Positions 45,104-55,710 of a stretch of 64,000 nt of DNA are shown piece by piece. The DNA comes from Jacaranda mimosifolia (lineage: Eukaryota; Streptophyta; Magnoliopsida; Lamiales; Bignoniaceae). The stretch's first letter is position 1. Each line of letters starts with the position of its first letter. The position numbers and the translations under genes are program-made. The stretch is taken from NCBI GenBank assembly GCA_018894105.1, contig CM032117.1:28686501-28750500 (forward strand), in the 5' to 3' direction. Below the pieces are notes generated by a model, which searched no databases, was not told the DNA's origin, and worked only from the letters and a program-made list of their open reading frames with translations.

Positions 45104-47066
45104 TTGAAGATTTCAAAATCTACAGGAGGCGAAAAAAGAGTATAAGCATGTGATTGAATATAGATATTGAAAACATGTTCATGGTCTTTCAAGCATGTTT
45201 TTCTCCTACTATTTTATCAAATCATTCACCCCCTAGAAGAATTCGAAAAATCTTATTTCCTATTGAGAATCAAGATCCTTAGGACTTGTCAATGAACTCA
45301 TGACTCGTGAGACATCTACAAACAATCCAAAAGCAAGCAACTTTTTCTAATTACATCTCATACAACTCTTGAAATATTTGCCTCACTTTTCATATAGACC
45401 CACGACTCGTGAGATATCCACATTACTAGGTGTCAAGTCAAACCTGCCAATCATTCTTTAATTCGAGATGGGCCCACGACATCCCATAACTCGTGTGCCA
45501 ATGCATGGGCATCCTCAAATCAAAGGTGCGTTTTATGCTAAGTATATGGTCACAGCTTTCGACTATAAATGTAACCTACGACTAGTGAGACATCACATAA
45601 ATAATGGTAGCATCGTTATACCACATACTATTGGTAGAAGGCATGGATTAATTAAACTCTTTTAACTTGTTTTCATTTTGACTTGATATTTGAAAGCACT
45701 TAAACATTCTAAGTTGAAGGGTTTTGCTTGCAAACATCTAATCATTTTATCTTCTTATATAGGTTCTCTATATCCTAATCATGCATTTCATACATCAATA
45801 GGATATGGAAAGCATAAATAAGTAAATGCACCTAGCATACTCCTAGGGTGGGATGACCATAAACGTAACTAAGTGGTGTACTTAGAGCCATAAGTGCACC
45901 ACTTAGTTGATTTTAAGTGGGTTGATTAAAGATAGCTATTACATGAGTGTATCCTATACATTCATGGTTCTTTATGCCTCTAATGGTCTTCTTAGCTCCT
46001 TGTAACATTTACATGAGAAAGAAATCCGCACTTCTAGTGATTCTACTCTCATAATATTTACAAGATAGAAATCGAGAGGCATGCAAGCCCCAATTTAATA
46101 CAACCTCTTTTCAACAGCTTGAAACCAATAAAATCAATATTAAAGGCTCATGATCATCCCCATTCATTCATCATTCAACATTTAAATAAATAATAAATAA
46201 ATCAAGAATTGACATTCAATTCCATCAATTAAATGTTAATCTTATTAACAAATAATTGGTCATGCAAAAACAAGAATAAAATTTATGCATAATATTTTTT
46301 CCACAATTGGAAATCGACTTTAACAATTTTTAAAAGCAACCAAAAATGTCCAACACAATTTTGAGAACTTGCACAACACTTGTGCGTCCATTGTGTATGT
46401 TTCAAAATAAGTTTGGTCACTAAATGATCTAAAAGAAAAGTTCAAAACTTGTCCTAAACCCAACCGAGCCCTGCTAGCCAAGGCTTGCACATGGCTGGGT
46501 GGTAGCTCTCGACAACTGTCTTGTTGTGTGCTACCAAGCGCCGGCAGCTCTCCTGTTTTGTGGTCATGAGCGAGTCAAGCTATTTTTGGCTCAACTTTTG
46601 TGCACCAAGAATTTTAGAACAAATTCTAAACTTCAAAACACACAACATAGAGGAAAATTTTAGATTAAAACACCTTTTAAAAACTGAAATATCAAGTGCC
46701 CAATAATGCTTGAAAAACAAGTTTAAGCAAGAATCATATTCTTCAAAAATCTTCAATTATATCCACGTATTGGATCCAAAAATGACCAAAACAACTTAAG
46801 GCCATTCACAACATGCTATATCAACATATAACACCCACCAATGCCAAATCAAAATTCAACATTAGGCAAAATGAACTAAAACATCCTCATCACATGATTT
46901 AACATTTAAAGCACATAATAGCGTGATTTAACCCATTAATCAAGGAGCCTCAAACAAGATCATTCATCCAATCCAACCCATCATATGGATCGAGTACATG
47001 GTGATATTGATCAATTCTTCACAAGAACCAATTATCTAAGAAAAATCCAAATCCATGCATGAATAA
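45104..47066 (-). other. Copia-2 long leader
   Basis: About 1.96 kb between the primer site and gag without clear coding sequence. An ACTCGTGAG motif recurs near 45303, 45404, 45488 (changed) and 45580 (changed), about every 85-100 bp. A GC-richer patch lies at about 46450-46560. Confidence 0.6.
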
Positions 47067-47079
47067 GGCTCATATACCA
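47067..47079 (-). other. Copia-2 primer-binding site (Met-tRNA type)
   Basis: The minus strand reads TGGTATATGAGCC, two mismatches from TGGTATCAGAGCC. This places the inner edge of the 5' LTR at about 47082. Confidence 0.75.
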
Positions 47080-47081
47080 CT

Positions 47082-49286
47082 TGAAGGTGTGTGCGGCACT
47101 AGGATCCAAGTATTTAAAAGAAAAAAAAAGAATAAAACTAGCCCACACACATACACAAGGATATATACATGCATAGGAATCAAATTTAGAGAGGGAAATA
47201 CCTTGATGAAATAAAAAATCAAGGAACAAGAGAAAACACCCTTCAACTCTTGAAGCTATCCCCTCATTGGCGGAGCAGAAACACCAACTGATTTCCCCAA
47301 GTTAGACTCCTTATCTTGAGCCAAAAATTTTATTGTACGCTCTCAACACCTTAAAGATGCTACAACTAAAATTTCAGCTCAATCAGAACAAAATAATTCC
47401 TCCCAAAACTCAGCACAAGCGGCTGCCAAAAACTGCTTCAACAAGAGCAATAGCAGCCCAAACATATTGCCTTTAGCGAGATAGTCCACACACCAAATGG
47501 AGTGGCCATTTATATAAAAAGATAGGTGGAGATAATTGCAAAGAAATGGAGGAAAGAAGGCCAAGTATGGATGGGGAGGATGAGGGAGGTTGGAGAATCT
47601 AATTATTAGATGTCTACTAATAAAGTTTGTTGTTGGGAGAATAATGCACACCTTGTATGATAATCACCTTGTGGCCGCCCCCTCCTATATCTATATATTG
47701 GAGGAGGATGGTTTGTGGTCACACACCATTTTCAATGAGGAGATGTCACATATCCATGCCAAGGTGGCCACTAACAATTAGTGTTAACGTAAATTTAAAT
47801 GTCATTTAGAATTTACATTTCATCTCATGAAATGTCTTACAAATGAATTCTAATTCCATATTAAATGAACCCTTCATTTAATAATACTCTCAAAAAAAAA
47901 AAATCTCCAATTTAATTTAATTAGTAATCCTTTGACTTAACTCATAAGTCAAAGTGCTTAACTCTTTAAGCTAGTCAAAATTAATTTAACTCTTAAATTA
48001 ATTTGACCAATTGATAGTCATGTGGTATCAATTAATTAACTCTTAATTAATTGATCTTAATTTAAAATTTAACTCTTAAATTGATCAAGCCAAAAATGAC
48101 TCCAATTTTTCACCTCTTTCAAAATCGATCAAGAGTGAATTTTCTAACACTTAGAAAAATTCTCCTTCCTCCAATAGGTCATTCAATTTGGCTTTTGTGT
48201 GTGACCCATTAAGTTCTACCATTCATTGGACATGGGCTCACAACTCCTTATGACTTATGGAATATCAAATATTCACATTAGTTTAAACTCTTTTAAACTA
48301 AACGACTCAATTAAATTAATCTCATTAATTGAAAAGTACCCAATTTTCATGGTTGATGTCCAACCTCAAGCCCATAGAGCCCAACTAATCGGCCGAAATG
48401 AGTGCTCTCGGAGAACCATTCTTGCATTACGCATACCATGCAAATACGGTTCTTACGTCTCCTATCTCCATGAAGGAGGCCTAGGGCTAGATATTAGTCG
48501 GCTCCCTAATAGCCTCGATACAATGCTTCTATTCTCAATGTTCGACTCCCTTAATGACCTCATCTTTTGAAACACCTTTCCAAATTGTCACATCACCTTG
48601 CACAAGAATTTCTTGAAATCGATCATTATAGAACACGTAGGAGATGCACTCGCCCTTCACAAAAGCAAGGAGTCAAATTCTATCTTGGATTTTACAAACC
48701 TCCATATCTAGTAGCTCATGCCTAATCTCAACTTGAGTAGAACATTAAGTGACCAAGGAAGAGTCAAAGCATAAGGATCAAACACAAGGTTACCATGGAT
48801 CCTTAGGTCAAAGGACTAATAATATGTACTAGAGTAAGTTGGAGAATTTGCCACTACCGACTAGCCACTTCAGCTATCTAGTGAATTCTCTAAGTGGGCC
48901 TTCAGTGCCTTGCTCTCTAACAAGCACCCACTAACATGCATCCATATCTCATATGGTATTGCTCATGGAATGGAGCAACATCCAACTCTTTGATTTATGC
49001 ATCGTTAGTGCAAGTCTATCTGAATCTTAGATACTTCATCTCGAAGATCCTATGACATGAAAGATTTAAGATCACGACCATGCAAGACTTATTCCATGAT
49101 CACCATCAAATGTGTGATCAAGTCTCGTAGTCTTATATGGTCTAAGAGCTTCATCCAAATAAGTGAAGCAAATAATGAGCATAAGATGAAGATGGCCATA
49201 TAGTGAATATCATTCAATCAAGATTATCTTACAAGGAAATAGTTTACAAGGCCAATCTAATTGGCTTGTGGGGCACTATTCCAACA
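47082..49286 (-). repeat. Copia-2 5' LTR
   Basis: The minus strand begins TGTTGGAATAGTGCC at 49286. The inner edge is set by the primer site at 47067-47079, giving about 2.2 kb. A TATA-like TATATAAATGG lies on the minus strand near 47508-47518. The hairpin series lies at about 47930-48085. The part from 47082 to 47883 has no counterpart in the truncated 3' LTR. Confidence 0.8.
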
Positions 49287-49659
49287 ATTCTATCTTAGAA
49301 ATTTAATTTATCACAAGATTAATAGATAAATATTTTATTTATTTTATATGCAAATTTTGTTATTCTATAATTATTCTTTATATAATTTACTTCTACATTA
49401 TTCATACTATAATTCTATATTGTTAATTGCAGGACACCTTTTCCTAGTTAGCCTAATATAATGATGTTTCTTTACTTTTATTTTCTTTTTTTTTTTCTAA
49501 TTTAAAGTTCTTTTGCATGCAAAGTTTTTAATATTTTTTATAACACATCTTTATAATTTTTTTATATTATTTTTCATTCTAAATTAATTAGGTACCCTTC
49601 TAACATATTTAAATATTTTATCAATGTTATTACTTTATTATTTTCTCAATATTTATTTA
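49287..49659. other. AT-rich spacer
   Basis: No coding sequence or clear repeat end recognised. Confidence 0.6.
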
Positions 49660-51575
49660 AAAGTGCTACTTATAGCGGTGTAGCTAAAAGTATAAATGTC
49701 AGTATATTATCTTTCTTTAGGCATTAATAAAATGTAACAACATTTTTATCAAATGACACATTAAAATGTCATGAAAAAAATGCATTAAATAACATATCAA
49801 AGTGTCAAATTATTTTAAATGATATGCTGATATGCCACTAGAAATTACATGTAGTGGTAGGTTTAAATGCTACAGAAGTTCATTTAAATGACAAGGTAAC
49901 ATACTATAAAAAAATGCAATAAATGACATGTTGAAATATCGCAAAGATGCTTTTAAATGACACGCTAGTGTGCCATAAAAAATGCTTATAGTGATGTTAA
50001 AACACCGCAAAAGATTTCTTTAGATGACATGATAATATGTTATAATAAATTAATTCAATAACATGCTAAATTAAATGACAAAAAAAGATTCTTTTGTGTG
50101 ACATTTTAATTTGCCTCCAACACCCTGTATATGAGGCTCCAACATGCTCCTATTGCTCTATACAAAACTCGAGCCTACGATATTTTACTTGAAAATGAGT
50201 TTACCATCAAGCTACCAATCAAATGTTCATTCCAAATATTCAAAAATATTATTATATTTGTATACTTTAAAAGCATACTTTCTCAATTATTTCAATATAT
50301 ACTCGAGATTATTATATTAAATAATACATTTGAAAAAGTTTGAGACATTAAATTTAGAGATAGAAAGAAATAATATATAGGTGAGGAGAAAAAATGGGCA
50401 AAAACTTAAATTTTTTATACTTCTTGAAAAATATGATTGATTTAGTTGATACAATAAAATTATATTAAGTAGTTAATTTAATCAATACATTATGATAAGA
50501 TATAAAATTATATACTTTAAAATTATTAATAACTATATACTTTATCTATTTTTGTGCGACATTTATTTCACGTCACACTATAACTAAATTATGAGTTAGA
50601 TATATTTTTTAGGAAAACAAAAGTATTTTTGCTAGTTTAATGCTTTTAAAATATAGTTATGTTAGTGATTTCAATAAAATTACATTTCTATAATATTTAT
50701 TAATCAATTACTACTAGTGTTATATTATAGTGGCATATTTTATTACTATCTCTATATTATTTTAATATGTCATTATACTGTAAAATGGCGTTAAATCAGT
50801 GCTACTAAATAATTTGCAGTATTTTTTATAAATGACGCTATAAATAAATATGAGTGGTATTTTTTAAGAAAAAATTAGTGGCATTACTTAAATGCCTTGC
50901 AAATATATTTATGTTGGCATTTTCAATCAAATGTCACTATTTTTTTTATCACTTATCAATCAAATGTCACTAATATTGTATTACAGTGATATTTTTCAAC
51001 AATTATTATCATATTACTCTTGTGTATCAGTATACTACTGAATGTTGCAAAGTTAATGCCACTAAATATTTTGTAGCATTTTTTCTAAGTGACATCATAA
51101 ATAAATATGAGTGATATTAAGAAAAATTAGTGGCACTAGTTAAATGCTTTCAAATTATATTTTTGTTGGCATTTTTATTTAAATGCCACTATTTTATATG
51201 TCATCTAAGAATCAAATGCCACTAAATATTTTATTATAGTGATATTTTTTTACTATTATTATATTACTTTTGTGTGTCATTGCACCATAAATGCCACTAA
51301 ATACTTTGTGATATTTTTTCTTCAAATGATAATATAACTACATATTCGTGAAATTTTTCTAAAAAATATTACTAACACTAGTTAAATGTCTTTTAAATAT
51401 ATTTATCTTGGCATTTTTAATCAAATGTCACTATTTTGTTTATTATTTAATAATCAAATCCCATCAAATATTAAATTATATGACATTCTTTTATAATTAT
51501 CACCATAATACTTTTTTGTGTCATCGTTTTATAAAATGTCACCAAGTTAGTGCCACTAAATGTCAACTTTCTGTA
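49660..51575. mobile_element. Probable non-autonomous CACTA-like element with subterminal repeats
   Basis: The left part is filled with short units such as AAATGACATG-TAATATG and GCGGTG/CACCGC-type pairs; the right part with GCCACTAAAT units. The right end reads GCCACTAAATGTCAACTTTC then TGTAGTT, close to a CACTA terminus in reverse with the last base changed. The left terminus was not located. Dense subterminal repeats are typical of CACTA elements. No transposase is seen. Confidence 0.5.
50551..51575. repeat. Four tandem repeats of about 230-267 bp
   Basis: Units start near 50551, 50818, 51077 and 51309. Each contains ATAAATAAATATGAGTG-like, TTGGCATTTT and TCAAATG-CACTA marks, then a GTGTCAT stretch and GCCACTAAATA near its end. 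Confidence 0.85.
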
Positions 51576-52757
51576 GTTGCAACTTGAGATTGAAAACTTT
51601 ATATTACTTAAAAACATTAGAATGTAGTATATTTTTATTTCAATTAGTTATATTTTATGTATCTATTTTCAATACTATTTTCAAATATTTTTATATGTTC
51701 ATATAAGAACTTATCTTTGATATTGAATTTTTATTTTACTATTATTTTAATTGTAGCTCTATCGATTTATCTAGATAAAGAAATTATATATACTTCATAT
51801 TTGAGTAATGTATCTTGGATAATGTGATGTTATGAAATATTTAAAAATATTATAATTTTGTTAAATTGTTGAAATGATTCCAAATTTCTTATCAAATGAA
51901 TGAAGAAATACTATATTTTTCTATAAAACATTCAATAAATTTATTATCACTTGATTTACTCATTTCTAATTATGTGCATATAAGAAAGAATTTTTTTATT
52001 TTTCATTTTTTTGTATATCATATCATGTGCCTTGATAAGTTTATTTCGAATTGATTGACTCTTTACTTATTTATAATATTCTTATAAGAAATGAATTTTA
52101 TTTCTCTTTCAATAAATAAATTTAATATAAAAAATTACAGGTAGAAATCAATTTTTCATTGCTAAATAAATACCTTTACATAATTGGTATATTTCATATT
52201 TAATAATTTATATTTCCTTTGATAACATTAACTATAAAAAATTAAATGGATATACAAAGTAATGAAATTATCTAATAAATATGATCTTTAATAAATATTA
52301 AATTATTTTTTCATTTAAAGAATTAGATATTTTTGCTTTGTAATTTAATTATACATTTTTATCCCAAAAAGCTCAAAATTTATCCAAATAAAATAGTTGA
52401 TCACTAAGTTATTTCCAATCAAGAATCAATTTTTAATTATTAATAAATTATTTTGTACTTATATAGATATAATCACTTTATCTTTAGTTGAAGTAATATA
52501 ATATTCAATTTTTTCTAATAAAAAATTTATTAAATAAATAAAAAATATTCAATCATTTGATTATACTAAATATATTTTATAAGTAAAATTAAAACACTTA
52601 ACAATCATATTTATCTCTTACTATCAAGATTTACTTAAAAGTTTTTACAAGTTATCTGTTCCTTATAGAAAAGATAGATAATACTGAGAAAAATAAAAAA
52701 ATTATAAATTAATTGATATATATATATGTAAGTCACCAATTTATCAAAATCTTTAAG
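51576..52757. repeat. AT-rich repeat copy (left part)
   Basis: From about 51835 it matches 31235-32220 in the same orientation: GAATGAAGAAATACTATAT at 51896, then ATTATGTGCATATAAGAAAG and CTTGATAAGTTTATTTC in order. The copy is interrupted at 52757 by the CACTA element and resumes at 53980. Confidence 0.85.
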
Positions 52758-53979
52758 CACTATAAGAAAATATGCTTTTTGCTATAATATCTTTTATTTG
52801 ACTAAAAAAAAATGTAGTAAAAAAGAACTATATGTTATTATTTTTCTATTGTAGTATAACATTGCAAATGTGTGGTAAAAACTCATATTAAATACTACAT
52901 TTCATCTAATCGTAGTAAAATATATATTTATTTACTACTATTTTTATGTGTGGTGAATAATATATTATATTTACTATAATTTTACAAAAATCGTGGCAAA
53001 AAGATAATGAATTGACTACATTTTTTCATTAGTGAAGCAAAAACAACAAAACTTGTGAAAATTTGGTGGCAAAGATTAAGATATTAAATAAAAAATTTTA
53101 ACTAGAAAAAGTAAGGTAAAATATATTAGAAGCATTAATATTCAATAAGTAATATTTAAGGTAAAATAAAAAAAATAGTTTTCAATTTTTATTATTTAAA
53201 AATTATTTCATTAATTAATTCAATTCTAAATTAACAAATAAAACCCCTCAAAAAATTCTTAACTGCTCATGATTTTAATTAATAAAATTAAAGGTAAAAT
53301 AAAAATTTCCTATAGTTTTCATTATTAAAAAAAATATTTGATTAGTTAATCAAATACTTAATTTAGATAGTTAACAAAGTCCATCAAAACAGTAGGAAAA
53401 TCCCAAATTTTGAGGTAAAAAAAAAAAAGAAGGGAAAATTGCCTCCAATAACTAGTATTGTCAACCATATATATTTAATTTAGCTAATTAACAATAGAAT
53501 GACCATTGGCCTAATGGTATCGTCTTTGCATACATAAGTGTAAGGTTAAAAGTTTGAGTATTAACGAACTCAAGGTATGCATGTATAAAAAAAAAAAAGC
53601 TAATTGGTAAAATCCCTCAAACCCCCCTAAATTAATTTCCTTTTACTACATTTAATTGTGGTGACAAATAATTTAAATATTTACTTCACTTTTCAAAATG
53701 CGGTGATTAATTACTATATCCTACACTTTTTTAATTGTCGTTGAAGATAGTTTTGTAGTTGATAGCTTTCTACCACATATTAAATTTGTAGTAATTGAAA
53801 ATAATTTCGTAACAAAAAGTCAATTACCACGGTTGAAAAAGTGAATCTAAGCTTTTATCTCACCTACAATATCTACAGCAAGAAAAGTGTAGCACAAGCG
53901 TAGTTATTACATTTTATTACACTTAATTATTATTTACTATATATATTAACCATAGTAAAAAGTATATTTTCTTGTAGTG
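52758..53979. mobile_element. Non-autonomous CACTA (En/Spm) element
   Basis: The left end is CACTATAAGAAAATATGC and the reverse complement of the right end is CACTACAAGAAAATATAC: inverted termini with two mismatches in 18. Flanks are AAG and AAA, a 3-bp duplication with one change. The uninterrupted counterparts at about 32210-32220 and 33645-33660 show the empty site. Internal TAGTAAA and TTACTA motifs repeat on both strands. It is 1,222 bp long and has no transposase. Confidence 0.93.
53490..53598 (+). mobile_element. tRNA-derived SINE remnant inside the CACTA element
   Basis: The A box TGGCCTAATGG is at 53507-53517 and a B-box-like GGTTAAAAGTT at 53544-53554, with normal spacing for a Pol III promoter. 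The unit ends in an A12 tail (53587-53598). AGCTAATT at 53482-53489 and again at 53598-53605 is a plausible target-site duplication. It is short (about 109 bp) and has no cloverleaf stems, so it is not a tRNA gene. Confidence 0.75.
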
Positions 53980-54180
53980 AAATTTAATTGTTTTTACAAT
54001 AATATAATTTAGATATGTAAAATGTGTTTAGATAAAACTATATATATAGAATATAAAAAATAATTTAATTTGAAGAGCTTATTTCAAATATAAAAAGTTA
54101 CTTCCTACAACAGCTATAAAATTCTGAATTTTATTTTTTTATTATTAATTTAAATCATTTTAGTTCTTTAGTAATAAAAT
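53980..54180. repeat. AT-rich repeat copy (right part)
   Basis: Continues the 51835-52757 copy, matching about 32220-32415 and 33655-33845 (TTTGAAGAGCTTATTTCAAA and ATTTAAATCATTTTAGTTC stretches). It is cut at 54180 by gypsy LTR sequence. Confidence 0.85.
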
Positions 54181-55710
54181 TGTAGCACCCCTCTTGGGAC
54201 AGCACCCAAGTTGAGGCGCCACTAATTCATTCTTAAATACAGTTCAAATAATAACTAAGAAACCTGTAATTTAATCATCCCAAAGGTAGAACAGTCACAC
54301 TAATCCAAAAGATCATTTCATAACGTAAAACACGTACATATCCAGTATCTTAAGCTTCATACAAGCATTCTCCTAACACTCTTCAAGTAGTTGTCTCGAT
54401 CAGGTGACTTATATGAACAACAGAAACACCTAATCTATTACAAAATCACTCTCTTCTAATACATGCCTTTGCTTCTCAATTTGACCTGTCTGAAGACAAA
54501 TAACAACAAGGGGGTAAGTCCTAAGAACTTAGTGAGGGAAAAGAAAATAATAAGATTTTAAGAAGGAAAGTTAACGAGGTACAACTATCGATGAACAAGT
54601 CAATAACCAAGAGAAGGAAAATGATAGACAACAATCAAAGATAGTTTGATAACAATAAAAACTTCAACGCGAATCAACATTTTGCAAAGTACACATGATA
54701 TCAACTATTTTAGATTGTTGGTCATTCCATCCTTATTACTCCCAGATCAATGTATAGTTACTAGTACCGGACAATGGTACAGTATAAACAAGATTTTCTT
54801 ATTGCTCCATTGCTCGGGCACTCAGCTCGGCAGGTAATAACTTTCTTTTATTGGCATGGCCGACCGCATGCCAGATCCCGCCACTCACAGTTCGCTACCT
54901 CGAGCTCCTTGTTGAGTTAGGATTGTAGGTGGGTACTAGTCGGGAAATCTGTCACCATCGGTCTGTTCTGCCCGACCGTGTTTTTGGACCTAGCCCCAGG
55001 TCCAAATCCCCCCCGTGGAATTCCTCCGGGTAATATCCGGCCCATGGCGTCCCATGGGTTAATGTAATGTAATGCAATGCCAACAGATATAAGTTGCACT
55101 TTTAAACATTCAGTATGATTATGATAGATACTTAGTTGAACCAATAATGTACACTGGTCGGCAAGGTCGTTTAGGGTTCATAACACAAGGCAACCATGTA
55201 ACGTAACAGAACAATAGATCGACACGATCCTTTTAACAAATAACAGACTTGTAAGAAGCTAGCAAGTTATGTGGGGACAGCCAGCAAGGCTGTAGGGTAC
55301 AAAGGACAGAATTTTGATAATGTAAAGAAAATTCAGGGCATTAGAACAACCAGAAAACAAAATCAGTATCAAAGATAACCCTTATAAGGGTGTTTAAATC
55401 AGATAACGAATAATAATTCGAATTCCAAACACAATTTAGATTTCAAATAAACAGAGTACGATACAAAATAGAAAACCCACACAGGGGTTTATCGCAAATA
55501 ACAGATTAAATTGAAAAGAATTACCAGATTGGCAGACCCTCACATGGGTTTTCAACAAGTAATGAGAAGCTTATACAAAACAATAACCCTAAAGTAGGAG
55601 ACCCTCACCTCCATATTCTCAGAAAAACTGTCGCCGCCTACTGATCTGCGGGACCCACTTTGTTGTTACCTAACCAAAAAAAATATTTATAATAAAAAAT
55701 CTATTTTAAT
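54181..55710 (-). repeat. Gypsy LTR fragment, minus orientation (left arm of head-to-head pair)
   Basis: Starts on the plus strand TGTAGCACCCCTCTTGGG, the reverse of an LTR end. It carries the palindrome variant at 54515-54531, CCTCACA-GGG motifs at 55375-55555 and the box reversed at 55665-55675. It contains no U3 start and no internal gypsy sequence. Confidence 0.85.

Larger units (their letters stand above)
34614..49286 (-). mobile_element. Copia-2, degenerate Ty1/copia element with nested insertions
   Basis: Minus-strand copia element. Direct repeats 34614-36046 and 47884-49286 are LTR parts. Internal pieces in order from the right are gag, protease with pre-integrase, integrase, RT and RNase H. 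A Mutator-like element and a solo gypsy LTR split pol. Without these two insertions (about 5.2 kb) it would span about 9.5 kb, including an unusually long leader of about 2 kb. The left LTR lacks about 0.8 kb at its outer end. Confidence 0.93.

Noticed and set aside
53501..53580. Possible tRNA gene (A and B boxes)
   Set aside because: No cloverleaf pairing can be drawn and a poly(A) tail follows, so a SINE is the better reading.
54981..55080. GC-rich palindromic stretch as a regulatory RNA or terminator
   Set aside because: It belongs to a diverged segment of the left-arm LTR with loose counterparts near 62640-62780. No independent evidence of function.
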